Below, piece after piece: positions 54,025-62,414 of a stretch of 64,000 nt of DNA. The stretch's first letter is position 1. Each line of letters begins with the position of its first letter. The stretch covers positions 2,669,693 through 2,733,692 of the forward strand of contig NZ_JH651384.1 in assembly GCF_000260135.1 (NCBI RefSeq), written 5' to 3'. This stretch comes from Thiothrix nivea DSM 5205 (GTDB lineage Bacteria > Pseudomonadota > Gammaproteobacteria > Thiotrichales > Thiotrichaceae). The notes below the pieces were generated by a model. The model was not told the origin of the DNA, did not search any database, and was given only the letters and a program-made list of their open reading frames with translations. Position numbers and translations under genes: made by a program.

Positions 54025-54999
54025 ATGTGCCACCCAGGCAAGGCAGGCTCCAATTCGGTGGGTCTGCTGATGCCTGAACGGAAGTTATTGCACATTTTGC
54101 GGGGCTACTGTTGCCCGGTTTGCGCCCCAAACCAGTATCGGGGCATGGCGGTTAGTATGCGTGGGCCGCGTGCCGAGAATCAGGACAATTACTTGCTGGT
54201 GCAACCTGGGGGGCAGGCGGAATGGTTGGTCAATGAGCAGCTTGAGTCCCGGCGCATCACGGGTTGGGGAAACCAATGGTGGAGACTGTTGGTGGCAGAC
54301 GGCATGGGTGGCCACCGTAACGGGCGCGAGGTCAGCGAAGCGTTAGTGCAGTTGGCGCTGGAGATTAGGCCAGTATGGGAAGTCAGCGTCTTGCGGCAAA
54401 CCCTAAATCACCTGCATCAGCAATTGCTGGCAAGGTTTGGGCAACAGCACGACCAGCACAGCCCAGGGGCTACGCTGGTGTGGGTGGATGTACATGTGTC
54501 TGGGCTGGTCATGCTCGCGCATGTGGGCGACAGCCGTCTGTACCAGTGGCGGGAGGGGCGGCAGGCATGGCGGCAGGTTACCCATGACCACACCTGGCAG
54601 GAGTTTGCCTGGCGGGTGGATGCCGAGGCTGGTAGCCCCTTACCACAGGAAAAAGGTTTGGCGCAAGCCATGGGGTACGGTTCCTATGGGGTGCTGGCCA
54701 ACACTGACGGCGCGCGCTTTCCGGCATTTTCACCCCAGCTGCACCTGGAGCTGGCAGAAGAGATGTTGCCACATGCGCGCGCCCACGCCGATGTGACCCG
54801 CTTGTCATTGCCGCCGGGGGATGCCCTGCTGCTGTCAACGGATGGCCTGTGGGCAACGCCGGGTCGGGATGTCCCTTCCTTGCCGTCATTGAACGAACTG
54901 GATTCGTCGGCATCCCTGGATACGTTGGCCGAGGATGCTCTTGCGGCAGGGGGAAGGGACAATACGACTGTCGTATTGCTCAGGCCGTATGCTTCCTGA
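54025..54999 (+). CDS. PP2C-type Ser/Thr phosphatase 2
   Basis: A phosphatase of up to 324 residues, larger than the first. Motifs: RGPRAENQDNYLLV, LLVADGMGGHRNGREVSEAL, GATLVWVDVHVSGLVMLAHVGDSRLY, DALLLSTDGLW and GGRDNTTVVLL. The start is uncertain; ATG 54070 with GGTGGG upstream or ATG 54145 would remove the unusual Cys-containing N-terminus. Composition is GC-rich, unlike the AT-rich gene just before. It ends one base before the stop of the convergent autotransporter gene. Confidence 0.88.
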   Translation: MCHPGKAGSNSVGLLMPERKLLHILRGYCCPVCAPNQYRGMAVSMRGPRAENQDNYLLVQPGGQAEWLVNEQLESRRITGWGNQWWRLLVADGMGGHRNGREVSEALVQLALEIRPVWEVSVLRQTLNHLHQQLLARFGQQHDQHSPGATLVWVDVHVSGLVMLAHVGDSRLYQWREGRQAWRQVTHDHTWQEFAWRVDAEAGSPLPQEKGLAQAMGYGSYGVLANTDGARFPAFSPQLHLELAEEMLPHARAHADVTRLSLPPGDALLLSTDGLWATPGRDVPSLPSLNELDSSASLDTLAEDALAAGGRDNTTVVLLRPYAS

Positions 55000-56409
55000 C
55001 TAAAACTCCACCCGGTATCCCACTCGGACAGAGGCATCGGAATACTGGTCGTTACCCTGAATGGTTTCGAATTGAACAAAACCCGAGCGGCCTTTGGAGA
55101 AAACGGCAGAAACCCCAAACCCCAGCTTGGCGTGGTTGCGGTCAGGGTCACTGGTACGCACAACCGATGGGTCTATGCCTGTCAAACCATCAGCCGCCAC
55201 CAGTGTCGCTTCAATATTGCGCGGGTCATTGGAAAACTCATGGCCGATTTCAATGGATGCTTGCGGAACAAAAACGGTGCCTGCCTCTGTCCGCATGGGC
55301 TTGCTGGCTTTGACCCCAACGGTGCCCAGCAAGGAATCCGCTTCCTGTTTGGCCACCCGCAACGCCATCCCTTCCGAGGCTGTTGGCAAGCTTTCTTCAT
55401 AGGCGTCAATGCTGGTGCGGGTATAATCCACGCGCGCATAAGGTGTAATGGTCACGTCGTCATAAAGGATGTCTTTGCCCCCGCCCAGGCTGGCTGAGAA
55501 CTGGGTGCTGCCGGGTTTGCCGGTTGCGGTGTCATAGGTAGCAGCAGGGCCATCACCAGTGGTATTGATTTTAGGTACGGGGCGGGTAATCGTCAGGTCA
55601 CTGTTGCCAACGCTGATGACCCCATCCAGGTAAGCCGTATCGGAAAGGGCGCGGGTGACATACCCGCTGATATACGTGCCTTTTGATTCCACCCCGCCTT
55701 CTATGATGTTCCCACTGTCATCCAGAGCCGATTGGTCAGTAAATTTGGCTTCCCGCCGGTCAAAACCCAGCGATGCGCCAACGATGGTTTGTTCATCTTC
55801 AAGCCGGTAATCCATGCCAACCGTCACTTCCTGGCCATCAATGTCAAACGCCCGTTCACCCTGGACAATCGTAGCCCGTTCAGGGTCAGTCGGCGTACCC
55901 GCTGTAACGCCATTACCAAAGCCTGTTTCATCGCTGGTTTTCTTGGCTTCGCCGTTACGGAAGCCACCATTGATGAAAAAGCTCCGGCGGCTATTCTCAA
56001 GCAAGTCACTGCTGGCGGTGGTGTCTTCCTCACGTACTTCGTCCATCCGTTCACGCAGGTTGGAGACTTGCTTCTGGGAGGACTGGCTGGTCGTTGTCCC
56101 ACCGGCAGCAGCCTCCTCGTGCCGTAATGCGGAAACGGCAGTGTTATCGTTCGCATCGCTTATTCCTGCCACCCCGCCTGCTGGCCCGCTACAAATGGCT
56201 TTAAAGTTGCTTTGCGCGTTGCTTAGCGTAGTAGGCGCTGTCCCGGTAATCCCGTTCAAGCGTTCGCAGGTCTGGATAAATCCGCCTTGAGGTAATTCAG
56301 CCATTGCATTATTGCTTGCCAATATGGAAATTAATCCGGCATAAAAAATTTTCCCGCCATGAGCTGGCAGTTTTCTACAGCCAATAGGCTTTGCTTCATT
56401 TCGACGCAT
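55000..56409 (-). CDS. Autotransporter beta-barrel domain protein
   Basis: A 469-residue outer-membrane protein. An extended signal peptide (FYAGLISILASNNAMA) is followed by a short passenger of about 110 residues with a coiled stretch (VSNLRERMDEVREE) and a C-terminal barrel (from about 185) of amphipathic beta strands (GMDYRLEDEQTIVGASLGFDR, ending VRVGYRVEF with terminal Phe). The passenger is too short to be a typical adhesin. It may anchor something at the surface, or its substrate may be encoded elsewhere. Confidence 0.82.
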   Translation of the reverse strand: MRRNEAKPIGCRKLPAHGGKIFYAGLISILASNNAMAELPQGGFIQTCERLNGITGTAPTTLSNAQSNFKAICSGPAGGVAGISDANDNTAVSALRHEEAAAGGTTTSQSSQKQVSNLRERMDEVREEDTTASSDLLENSRRSFFINGGFRNGEAKKTSDETGFGNGVTAGTPTDPERATIVQGERAFDIDGQEVTVGMDYRLEDEQTIVGASLGFDRREAKFTDQSALDDSGNIIEGGVESKGTYISGYVTRALSDTAYLDGVISVGNSDLTITRPVPKINTTGDGPAATYDTATGKPGSTQFSASLGGGKDILYDDVTITPYARVDYTRTSIDAYEESLPTASEGMALRVAKQEADSLLGTVGVKASKPMRTEAGTVFVPQASIEIGHEFSNDPRNIEATLVAADGLTGIDPSVVRTSDPDRNHAKLGFGVSAVFSKGRSGFVQFETIQGNDQYSDASVRVGYRVEF

Positions 56410-56636
56410 TACTTACACTCCTGTTTTTTCACTTTACTAAACAATCTTCATTAAACAGTTTTAGCACAAGCCAGAATAAATGCTCATGTTTTTTGATTCA
56501 AGGTCATGAAATAAACTAATAAAAACAGCGGCTAGGGTGTCTGCTAGGTAAAGGTATAATTTTAACAACCTATAGCCAACGACCCTTATACTAGACTTAT
56601 CCTTTAAGGATTTTTGCGGAATGATAGAGGGCGGGT

Positions 56637-58712
56637 ATGTTTGTCTGGAAAAAAATAACGTTTATCGGAAAAAGGATTGCGCTTTCATTTCTGATCACTT
56701 TGCTATTAATGGCCAGTTCCCCTTTTTTTACATCTAATCGGGCCAATGCTGATTACATTAATATTCCTAACGTGGCCGATGCCGATAAGCTGCTGATCGT
56801 TGATTGCTTGTTGCCTGGCTCAATCCGCCAGATGGGGACACGCCTGACCATGCTGACTGCCCGCCGCGCCATCAAGACCAGTGGGGCGGATTGCGAACGC
56901 CGTGGTGGGGAATACGTTCCGGCTGACCGTGCCAATGCCGCCAGCGCCCTGAACGTCTGGAAACCGCTGGCCGAAGCCGGCGATAGGCAGGCACAAACCT
57001 ACGTGGGGGAAATCTATGAAAAAGGCATGGGAACCGCCCCTAATTACCAGCAAGCTGTCCAGTGGTACACCCAGGCGGCCAACAAGGGTGACGCCCGTGC
57101 CAAAACCAACCTTGGCAATTTGAGTGAGCGTGGCCAGGGGGTGGCGCGTAACCCTGCGCAGGCCATCAACCTGTACGGCGATGCTTCCCGCCTGGGCAGA
57201 AGTTATTCCACCGCCGAACCTGCCGCGCCACCACCACAGGCACGCAAGCCTTCAACCGCCAATGCACAGGCCGTGGCCGAAGCCAAACAGGCGCTCGAAC
57301 AGGAACGCCGCGCCGCCCTCCAGCAGCAGGCAGAAGTGGAAAAACTGAAACGTCAGGCCCAAGCGGCTGCCGCAGCCAAAAAGAAAGAAGCTGACCTGCT
57401 GGCCAAGCAAAAACGCATCCGTGAAGCAGAAGCCGAATTGGCAGAAGTGGAGCGTGCCAAAGCCAGTGGCAAGGAACCTGTCGCTAAACCCCCTGCCAAA
57501 ATTGCCAGCGCGGCGGATGCCCCCAAAATTGAAATCCTGTCACCCCCCATTAGCGCTATGCGCTCTATCGGCAAACCCAAGATTCAGGTGTCAGAAGAGG
57601 TTGGCAACCCGCTCACACTCCGAGGCAGGGTCAGCCCCGTCCAGGAAATTGCCAAACTGTCCCTGAATGGCAAAAGCATCCAGTATGACAAGCAGGGTGG
57701 CTTTAGCGCCAGCCTGCCCGTCAATGTGTCTGGCACGGAAGTCAGGGTCAGCGCAGCCAACCAGCAGGGGCAGAGCACGGATTTCAGTTTCATTTTATTG
57801 CCGCCAGAAACAGCTGGGAATACGGCTGCTGCCGATGCCCCTACTGACAAGGCATCTGTTAGTGGTGTTAATTTCGGCAGGTATTACGCGCTGGTCATTG
57901 GCAACCAGAATTATGCTGGCTTCCCTGCCCTTGCCACCTCCGTCAATGATGCCCGTGCGGTTGCGGGCGCTTTGGAAAGCCGTTACGGCTTCAGGACTGC
58001 CGTACTGGAAAATGCCACCCGCAGCAAGATGCTGGCGGCGTTTGATGCCTTGCGGAACAAGTTGCAGCCACAAGACAACCTGTTGATCTATTATGCTGGG
58101 CATGGTGAATTGGCGGGCGGTTCCGGCTACTGGCTGCCGGTGGATGCGCGTAAGGGTGATACCAAAAGCTGGGTATCCAATGCGCAGGTCACCAACTTTG
58201 TGGATGCCATACAGGCCAAACATGTGCTGGTAGTGGCAGATTCCTGTTATTCCGGCACTTTGTCGCAGTCGGCCATTCCGCGCCTGTCTGCTTCCAGCGG
58301 GGGCAAAAGCCGTGAGTGGTATGAGGCAGTGGCGAAAACCAAGGTGAGGGTAGTGCTGTCATCTGGCGGGGTCAGGCCGGTGATGGATGGCGGGGGCGGC
58401 AAACATTCCGTCTTTGGCGCGGCGTTCCTGAAGGCGCTCAATGCTGGCGGAACGGTACTGGAAGGCGCGCGGATTTTCCGTCGCCTGAAAGGGCAGGTAA
58501 GCAGCGCGGCGGGCGCGGCAGGCATCAAACAGACGCCCCAGTTTGCCCCCATCCGTTTCGCAGGGCATGAGGCGGGTGATTTTGTCTTCCTGAAAGATGG
58601 CCGCGCTGTTATTGACGGCAACCCCGAGGAGCCAGGCAGCCCAGGTAATGTACAGAGGACGTTACTGGCCATTTGGGAAAAGTCCGTGCTGAAGCCGGTT
58701 GAAGCAGCCTAA
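56637..58712 (+). CDS. Exported caspase-like (C14) protease with Sel1 repeats
   Basis: A 691-residue protein. The N-terminal signal or anchor (ALSFLITLLLMASSPFFT) precedes Sel1-like repeats (AQTYVGEIYEKGMGTAPNYQQAVQWYTQAANKG, then AKTNLGNLSERGQGV), an Ala/Lys/Glu coiled coil (about 220-290), an Ig-like beta domain and a caspase-type p20 region. There His489 lies in YYAGHGELAG and Cys537 in ADSCYSGTL. Such proteins cleave after basic or acidic residues, often on activation. It ends 7 bp from the convergent TIR-kinase gene. Confidence 0.9.
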   Translation: MFVWKKITFIGKRIALSFLITLLLMASSPFFTSNRANADYINIPNVADADKLLIVDCLLPGSIRQMGTRLTMLTARRAIKTSGADCERRGGEYVPADRANAASALNVWKPLAEAGDRQAQTYVGEIYEKGMGTAPNYQQAVQWYTQAANKGDARAKTNLGNLSERGQGVARNPAQAINLYGDASRLGRSYSTAEPAAPPPQARKPSTANAQAVAEAKQALEQERRAALQQQAEVEKLKRQAQAAAAAKKKEADLLAKQKRIREAEAELAEVERAKASGKEPVAKPPAKIASAADAPKIEILSPPISAMRSIGKPKIQVSEEVGNPLTLRGRVSPVQEIAKLSLNGKSIQYDKQGGFSASLPVNVSGTEVRVSAANQQGQSTDFSFILLPPETAGNTAAADAPTDKASVSGVNFGRYYALVIGNQNYAGFPALATSVNDARAVAGALESRYGFRTAVLENATRSKMLAAFDALRNKLQPQDNLLIYYAGHGELAGGSGYWLPVDARKGDTKSWVSNAQVTNFVDAIQAKHVLVVADSCYSGTLSQSAIPRLSASSGGKSREWYEAVAKTKVRVVLSSGGVRPVMDGGGGKHSVFGAAFLKALNAGGTVLEGARIFRRLKGQVSSAAGAAGIKQTPQFAPIRFAGHEAGDFVFLKDGRAVIDGNPEEPGSPGNVQRTLLAIWEKSVLKPVEAA

Positions 58713-58719
58713 AACGGCC

Positions 58720-60804
58720 TCATTTTTTGAACATGTCGTTGATTTCGTCAACCTCTTGTTCCGGGCGTTTGTAGTTGTCGCAGTTGGAAAACTCGATTTT
58801 CTTGCGGTTTTCCAGCTTCTCCAGCTCCCAGGAGGCAATGGCGTTGGCAGGGTCGAGCGTCTGGACTTGGTGGTAATGCCATTCAGAGCTATCCGCAGCT
58901 TCGTAAGGGCCGTCCATGTCTTCCAGTAAATTTTTGCAGCCCTCACTCCAAGTGGAATGGTCAAACAGCCGCTGTTTTTCCCCCCGGAGGCGCGCCAATT
59001 CCAGATGGCTGTTGACCTGTTCTGCCCGTTGGCTGGCTTCCAGTGCGACTTTCTGCATATTGATGGTGTAATAGCCACCCCCAATTCCCAGACCTGCCAT
59101 AGCCGTTATGCCTGCTAACCATATTCTGGCTTTGCGTCGGGGCATAGGCGGCGCAGATGCCGTTGCCATGGGGGAGGGGGGCAAGCGTTCTGAGGTATGT
59201 TCTGGCCGGGTGGGAGGCAGGATTGTAGGGTTTACTGTCGTAGCATGGGTTTCAGGCGACAGGAGTTCATTGATAGGCCGGATCTCCGTAACCGATAGCT
59301 CGAGTCCTGCCAATGCTTGCAGTAATGCGTTGGCGGAATCAAAACGATCATGGGGTTGTTTGGCAACTAGCTTGTCAATCGTGGGTTGAAAACCGGCCAA
59401 TTCGTTTGGTAGCCGAGGCATGGGGGCGTTGAGGTGCTGGTAGGCAATTGCCATGGGGGAGCTGCCGTTGAATGGCAACTGGCCGGTGAGCATTTCATGA
59501 AAGACGATGCCAAGGCTGTACAGGTCGGTACGATGGTCGAGCTTTGTGCCCGCCGCCTGTTCCGGTGACATGTAACGGGGAGTGCCCGTGATTAGCCCAA
59601 GCTGGGTCATGTCGCTGACGATGCCTTGCAGTTTGGCGATGCCGAAATCGGCCAGCGCAGCGTCGCCATTGCTGCGGAACAGGATGTTGGCAGGCTTGAT
59701 GTCGCGGTGGATATAGCCCTTGCTATGGGCATAGCTGAGGGCGCTGGCAATCTGCCGGACGATGTTGAGGGCGTGTTCGGGCAGGAGGGGGCCGGATTCC
59801 AGTTGTTCCTTGAGGGTTCCGCCGGGCAGCAATTCCATCGCCATGTAAAACAGGTTGCCGTCCGCGCCACCGTCATAGATGCGCACAATATTCGGGTGTT
59901 CCAGTTGGGCGACGATGCGTGCTTCGCGGATGAAACTCTGTCGGAAGGCTTCGGTGGTGGCTATTCTGGGGGACATGACCTTGAGGGCGACTTCACGTTC
60001 CAGTAGCGTATGCTGGGCAAGGAAGACGGTTGCCATGCCGCCTTCACCCAGTTTGCCCAGGATGTCGTAGTTGGCTTGTTTCAGTCTGGCTTCAGGCGTT
60101 TGGGCAGCTTCTTCGGCGCGTTTACGTTCTGCTTCGGCCTTGCGGGCGGCCTCGGCTGCGGCGCGCTTGCGTTCCTCTTCGGCCTTGCGGGCGGCCTCGG
60201 CTTTGGCGCGCTTGCGTTCCTCTTCGGCCTTGCGGGCGGCCTCGGCTTCGGCGCGCTTGCGTTCCTCTTCGGCCTTGCGGGCGGCCTCGGCTTCGGCGCG
60301 CTTGCGTTCCTCTTCGGCCTTGCGGGCGGCCTCGGCTTTGGCGCGCTTGCGTTCCTCTTCGGCCTTGCGGGCGGCTTCTTCCTCAGCCAGCCTGATTTCT
60401 TCCTGCTGACGCAGCAGCGTAAAGTGCGCCTTAATGTCTTCCAATAAGCGTGTCAGGGCGGGAGAATCCATTTCACCCTGCCAGCCAGTGAGGTTGGCTA
60501 CCTGAAACATGCGGAAGCCCAGTGGTGGCAGGACATTATCCAGTTTGACCGGGAATAACGCCCGTCGGCGTTTACCTTCTTCTGCCTCTTCATAGACCCA
60601 TTGTGAGCGGACTGAGGTTTCTGTCCAGACCACGATGACGCAACTGCTGGCGTCAAGCTCATCCCCGAGGACTTCATGCCAGCGCGTACCGGTAGGGATG
60701 GTGCGATCCCAAAATACTGACCAGCCTTGTGCGCCCAGCACATTGGCAAGTTGCCGCACGCGCTCACGGTCACTACTGGCATAACTGAGGAAAATATCAC
60801 TCAT
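58720..60804 (-). CDS. TIR-Ser/Thr kinase membrane protein 2
   Basis: A 694-residue paralogue of the protein at 33738-35633. The TIR domain (residues 1-130) keeps Glu73 in SQWVYEEAEEGK. Six 15-residue repeats of the AARKAEEERKRAEAE type follow, a probable single alpha-helix rod. The kinase domain has LGEGGMATVFLAQH, VALKVM, HRDIKPANILF (Asp368), LADFGIAKLQ and GTPRYMSPEQ. A Pro-rich linker, a membrane helix (IWLAGITAMAGLGIGGGYY) and a periplasmic domain with cysteines (SEGCKNLLE, FSNCDNYK) close it. It is divergent from the RyR-domain gene. Confidence 0.92.
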   Translation of the reverse strand: MSDIFLSYASSDRERVRQLANVLGAQGWSVFWDRTIPTGTRWHEVLGDELDASSCVIVVWTETSVRSQWVYEEAEEGKRRRALFPVKLDNVLPPLGFRMFQVANLTGWQGEMDSPALTRLLEDIKAHFTLLRQQEEIRLAEEEAARKAEEERKRAKAEAARKAEEERKRAEAEAARKAEEERKRAEAEAARKAEEERKRAKAEAARKAEEERKRAAAEAARKAEAERKRAEEAAQTPEARLKQANYDILGKLGEGGMATVFLAQHTLLEREVALKVMSPRIATTEAFRQSFIREARIVAQLEHPNIVRIYDGGADGNLFYMAMELLPGGTLKEQLESGPLLPEHALNIVRQIASALSYAHSKGYIHRDIKPANILFRSNGDAALADFGIAKLQGIVSDMTQLGLITGTPRYMSPEQAAGTKLDHRTDLYSLGIVFHEMLTGQLPFNGSSPMAIAYQHLNAPMPRLPNELAGFQPTIDKLVAKQPHDRFDSANALLQALAGLELSVTEIRPINELLSPETHATTVNPTILPPTRPEHTSERLPPSPMATASAPPMPRRKARIWLAGITAMAGLGIGGGYYTINMQKVALEASQRAEQVNSHLELARLRGEKQRLFDHSTWSEGCKNLLEDMDGPYEAADSSEWHYHQVQTLDPANAIASWELEKLENRKKIEFSNCDNYKRPEQEVDEINDMFKK
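60106..60375 (-). repeat. Six 45-bp tandem repeats inside TIR-kinase 2
   Basis: The unit encodes 15 residues. The middle copies are almost identical in DNA sequence (ggccttgcgggcggcctcgg is repeated exactly), while the end copies have drifted. The array codes for the charged helix between the TIR and kinase domains and keeps frame whatever the copy number. Confidence 0.93.
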
Positions 60805-60866
60805 GGCTGATCCGTTCTTTCATTCACTACTACCGTTGGTTGGGTATTCCCATTCAATACCGGATT

Positions 60867-60881
60867 TTAAGTTACACTTAA
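60867..60881. promoter_or_regulatory. Palindrome in the promoter shared by TIR-kinase 2 and the RyR gene
   Basis: TTAAGT-TAC-ACTTAA is a perfect inverted repeat in the 132-bp divergent region, 63 bp from the kinase start and 55 bp from the RyR gene. It is a candidate operator for both. Confidence 0.45.
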
Positions 60882-60936
60882 GAAAAATACTTCCATTCTA
60901 ACAATTACAGATGGCGATTGCGGATTATAAATACTG

Positions 60937-62376
60937 ATGAATATGGATGAGCATGAATACAATGCCTTGCATGGCCATATAATCGTATGCAGTCTGAACC
61001 GGCAGGGGCGGGCTTTTATTGCCAACCTGCGCCGCCAGGATCCGCAACAGCCAATCGTGGCGTTGTTACGCGAGGCTGAAACCCAACATGCCAATTTTTG
61101 CGAGCAGCAGCGGGTAAGCCTGGTGTCAGGCGATGTCAGATCGGCCAGCAGTTTGCGGGAGGCCGGTCTGGCCCGGGCAAAAGCCATCATCGCCTGTAGC
61201 TATTCCACAGCGACCAACCTGCAAACGGCCACGGCGGTGCGGCAAATCCTGGGCGAACGCGCAGACAATGCCGGGCAGCTCAACCTGTATCTGGCACTCA
61301 GCGCAACAGCCTTGCGCGAGGGTCTTGAAAGCGCCAGTTTCCGGCAATTGCTGCACCCTGACAGCCGCCTGAACCCTTATGTGTATAGTGAGGAAACCCT
61401 GCTGGCGCGTTGGTATTTCAATCAGTACCCGCCGCATAGCTGGGCAGACAGGTATGGGCAGCAGCAGGTGCATCTGGTGCTGGCCGGTTCCAGCCCGCTG
61501 GTGGAGGCGCTGGTTTGCCAGTATGCAAAAATTTCACCCTACAAGGCATTTGCGCCGCCGATATTCACCTTGTTGGGGGTAGACGCGGAACAGCAGCGGC
61601 AGGTGCTGGTAGCGCGTTACCCTGCGCTGGCGAATGGCCTGACCGGTGCGGAACAGGTCATTGCTGGCCTGTATGCGGTGGAATGTGATGAGGCTTGCCA
61701 GTTACCTGAAGGGGAGCTGGAGGGCGCTGCGCCGGTTACTGCCGTGCTCTGCTGTAGCCATGATGATGACTGGAACGCGCGCTGCGCACTGCGCCTGCGT
61801 GAATCCCTGGGGGGCGCAGCCCCGTTTTACGTCTATGAGGGACATGGCTCCACGGATCAGGTCGAGGATCTGGATGGGTTAGTCCCATTCGGAATGCCTG
61901 AACAGGTTTTCGATCTTGAACAGCTGGCGGCGGTGGAGCGCAATGCCCGTGCTGTGCATGACGCTTACCGGCAGCAGATGCAGGTCGCTGATCCGCAAGC
62001 TGCGGCTACTGCCGAGGGCTTGCAGCCGTGGGAACAATTGCCGGAAACTTACCGCGCTGCCAACCGCCGTGCGGGTGACCACATGCCAGTCAAGCTGGCC
62101 AGCATCGGTTACCCGCTGGAGGCAGGCAAGCCGTTGACGCCCAGCGATTCCATTGTGCTGGATGAGCCGCCTGCCCGGCGTGAGTTGTTGAGCAGGCTGG
62201 AACACCGTTCCTGGCGTTACGAGCGTCTGCTGAATGGCTGGTGTTATGGAGCCGTGCGGGACAACCAGCAACGCCTGCACCCTTCCATCGTACTCTGGGA
62301 GGATTTGCCGGAAAGCGAGCGGCAGAAGGATGTGGAACAGATGAAAAATGTCTTGCGGGTGCTGCAAGACGCCTGA
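60937..62376 (+). CDS. TrkA-N/RCK-like and RyR-domain protein
   Basis: A 479-residue cytosolic protein. Residues about 12-120 resemble a TrkA-N/RCK Rossmann domain (HIIVCSLNRQGRAFIANLRR; VSGDVRSASSLREAGLARAKAIIA), but the glycine-rich loop is degenerate, so NAD binding is uncertain. A second Rossmann-like half is at about 185-300. The last 70 residues match the RyR repeat domain: SWRYERLLNGWCYGAVRDNQ, then LHPSIVLWEDLPESER. RyR domains in bacteria have been proposed to bind nucleotide-derived ligands. It is divergent from TIR-kinase 2, which makes a link to NAD-derived signals worth testing. Confidence 0.8.
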   Translation: MNMDEHEYNALHGHIIVCSLNRQGRAFIANLRRQDPQQPIVALLREAETQHANFCEQQRVSLVSGDVRSASSLREAGLARAKAIIACSYSTATNLQTATAVRQILGERADNAGQLNLYLALSATALREGLESASFRQLLHPDSRLNPYVYSEETLLARWYFNQYPPHSWADRYGQQQVHLVLAGSSPLVEALVCQYAKISPYKAFAPPIFTLLGVDAEQQRQVLVARYPALANGLTGAEQVIAGLYAVECDEACQLPEGELEGAAPVTAVLCCSHDDDWNARCALRLRESLGGAAPFYVYEGHGSTDQVEDLDGLVPFGMPEQVFDLEQLAAVERNARAVHDAYRQQMQVADPQAAATAEGLQPWEQLPETYRAANRRAGDHMPVKLASIGYPLEAGKPLTPSDSIVLDEPPARRELLSRLEHRSWRYERLLNGWCYGAVRDNQQRLHPSIVLWEDLPESERQKDVEQMKNVLRVLQDA

Positions 62377-62414
62377 CCCCAGCTCTGGAAGGGTTCAACT
62401 TGAAATTTGCATCA

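Noticed and set aside
60106-60375. Possible CRISPR array
   Set aside because: Units are contiguous with no spacers and encode a continuous helical protein segment.
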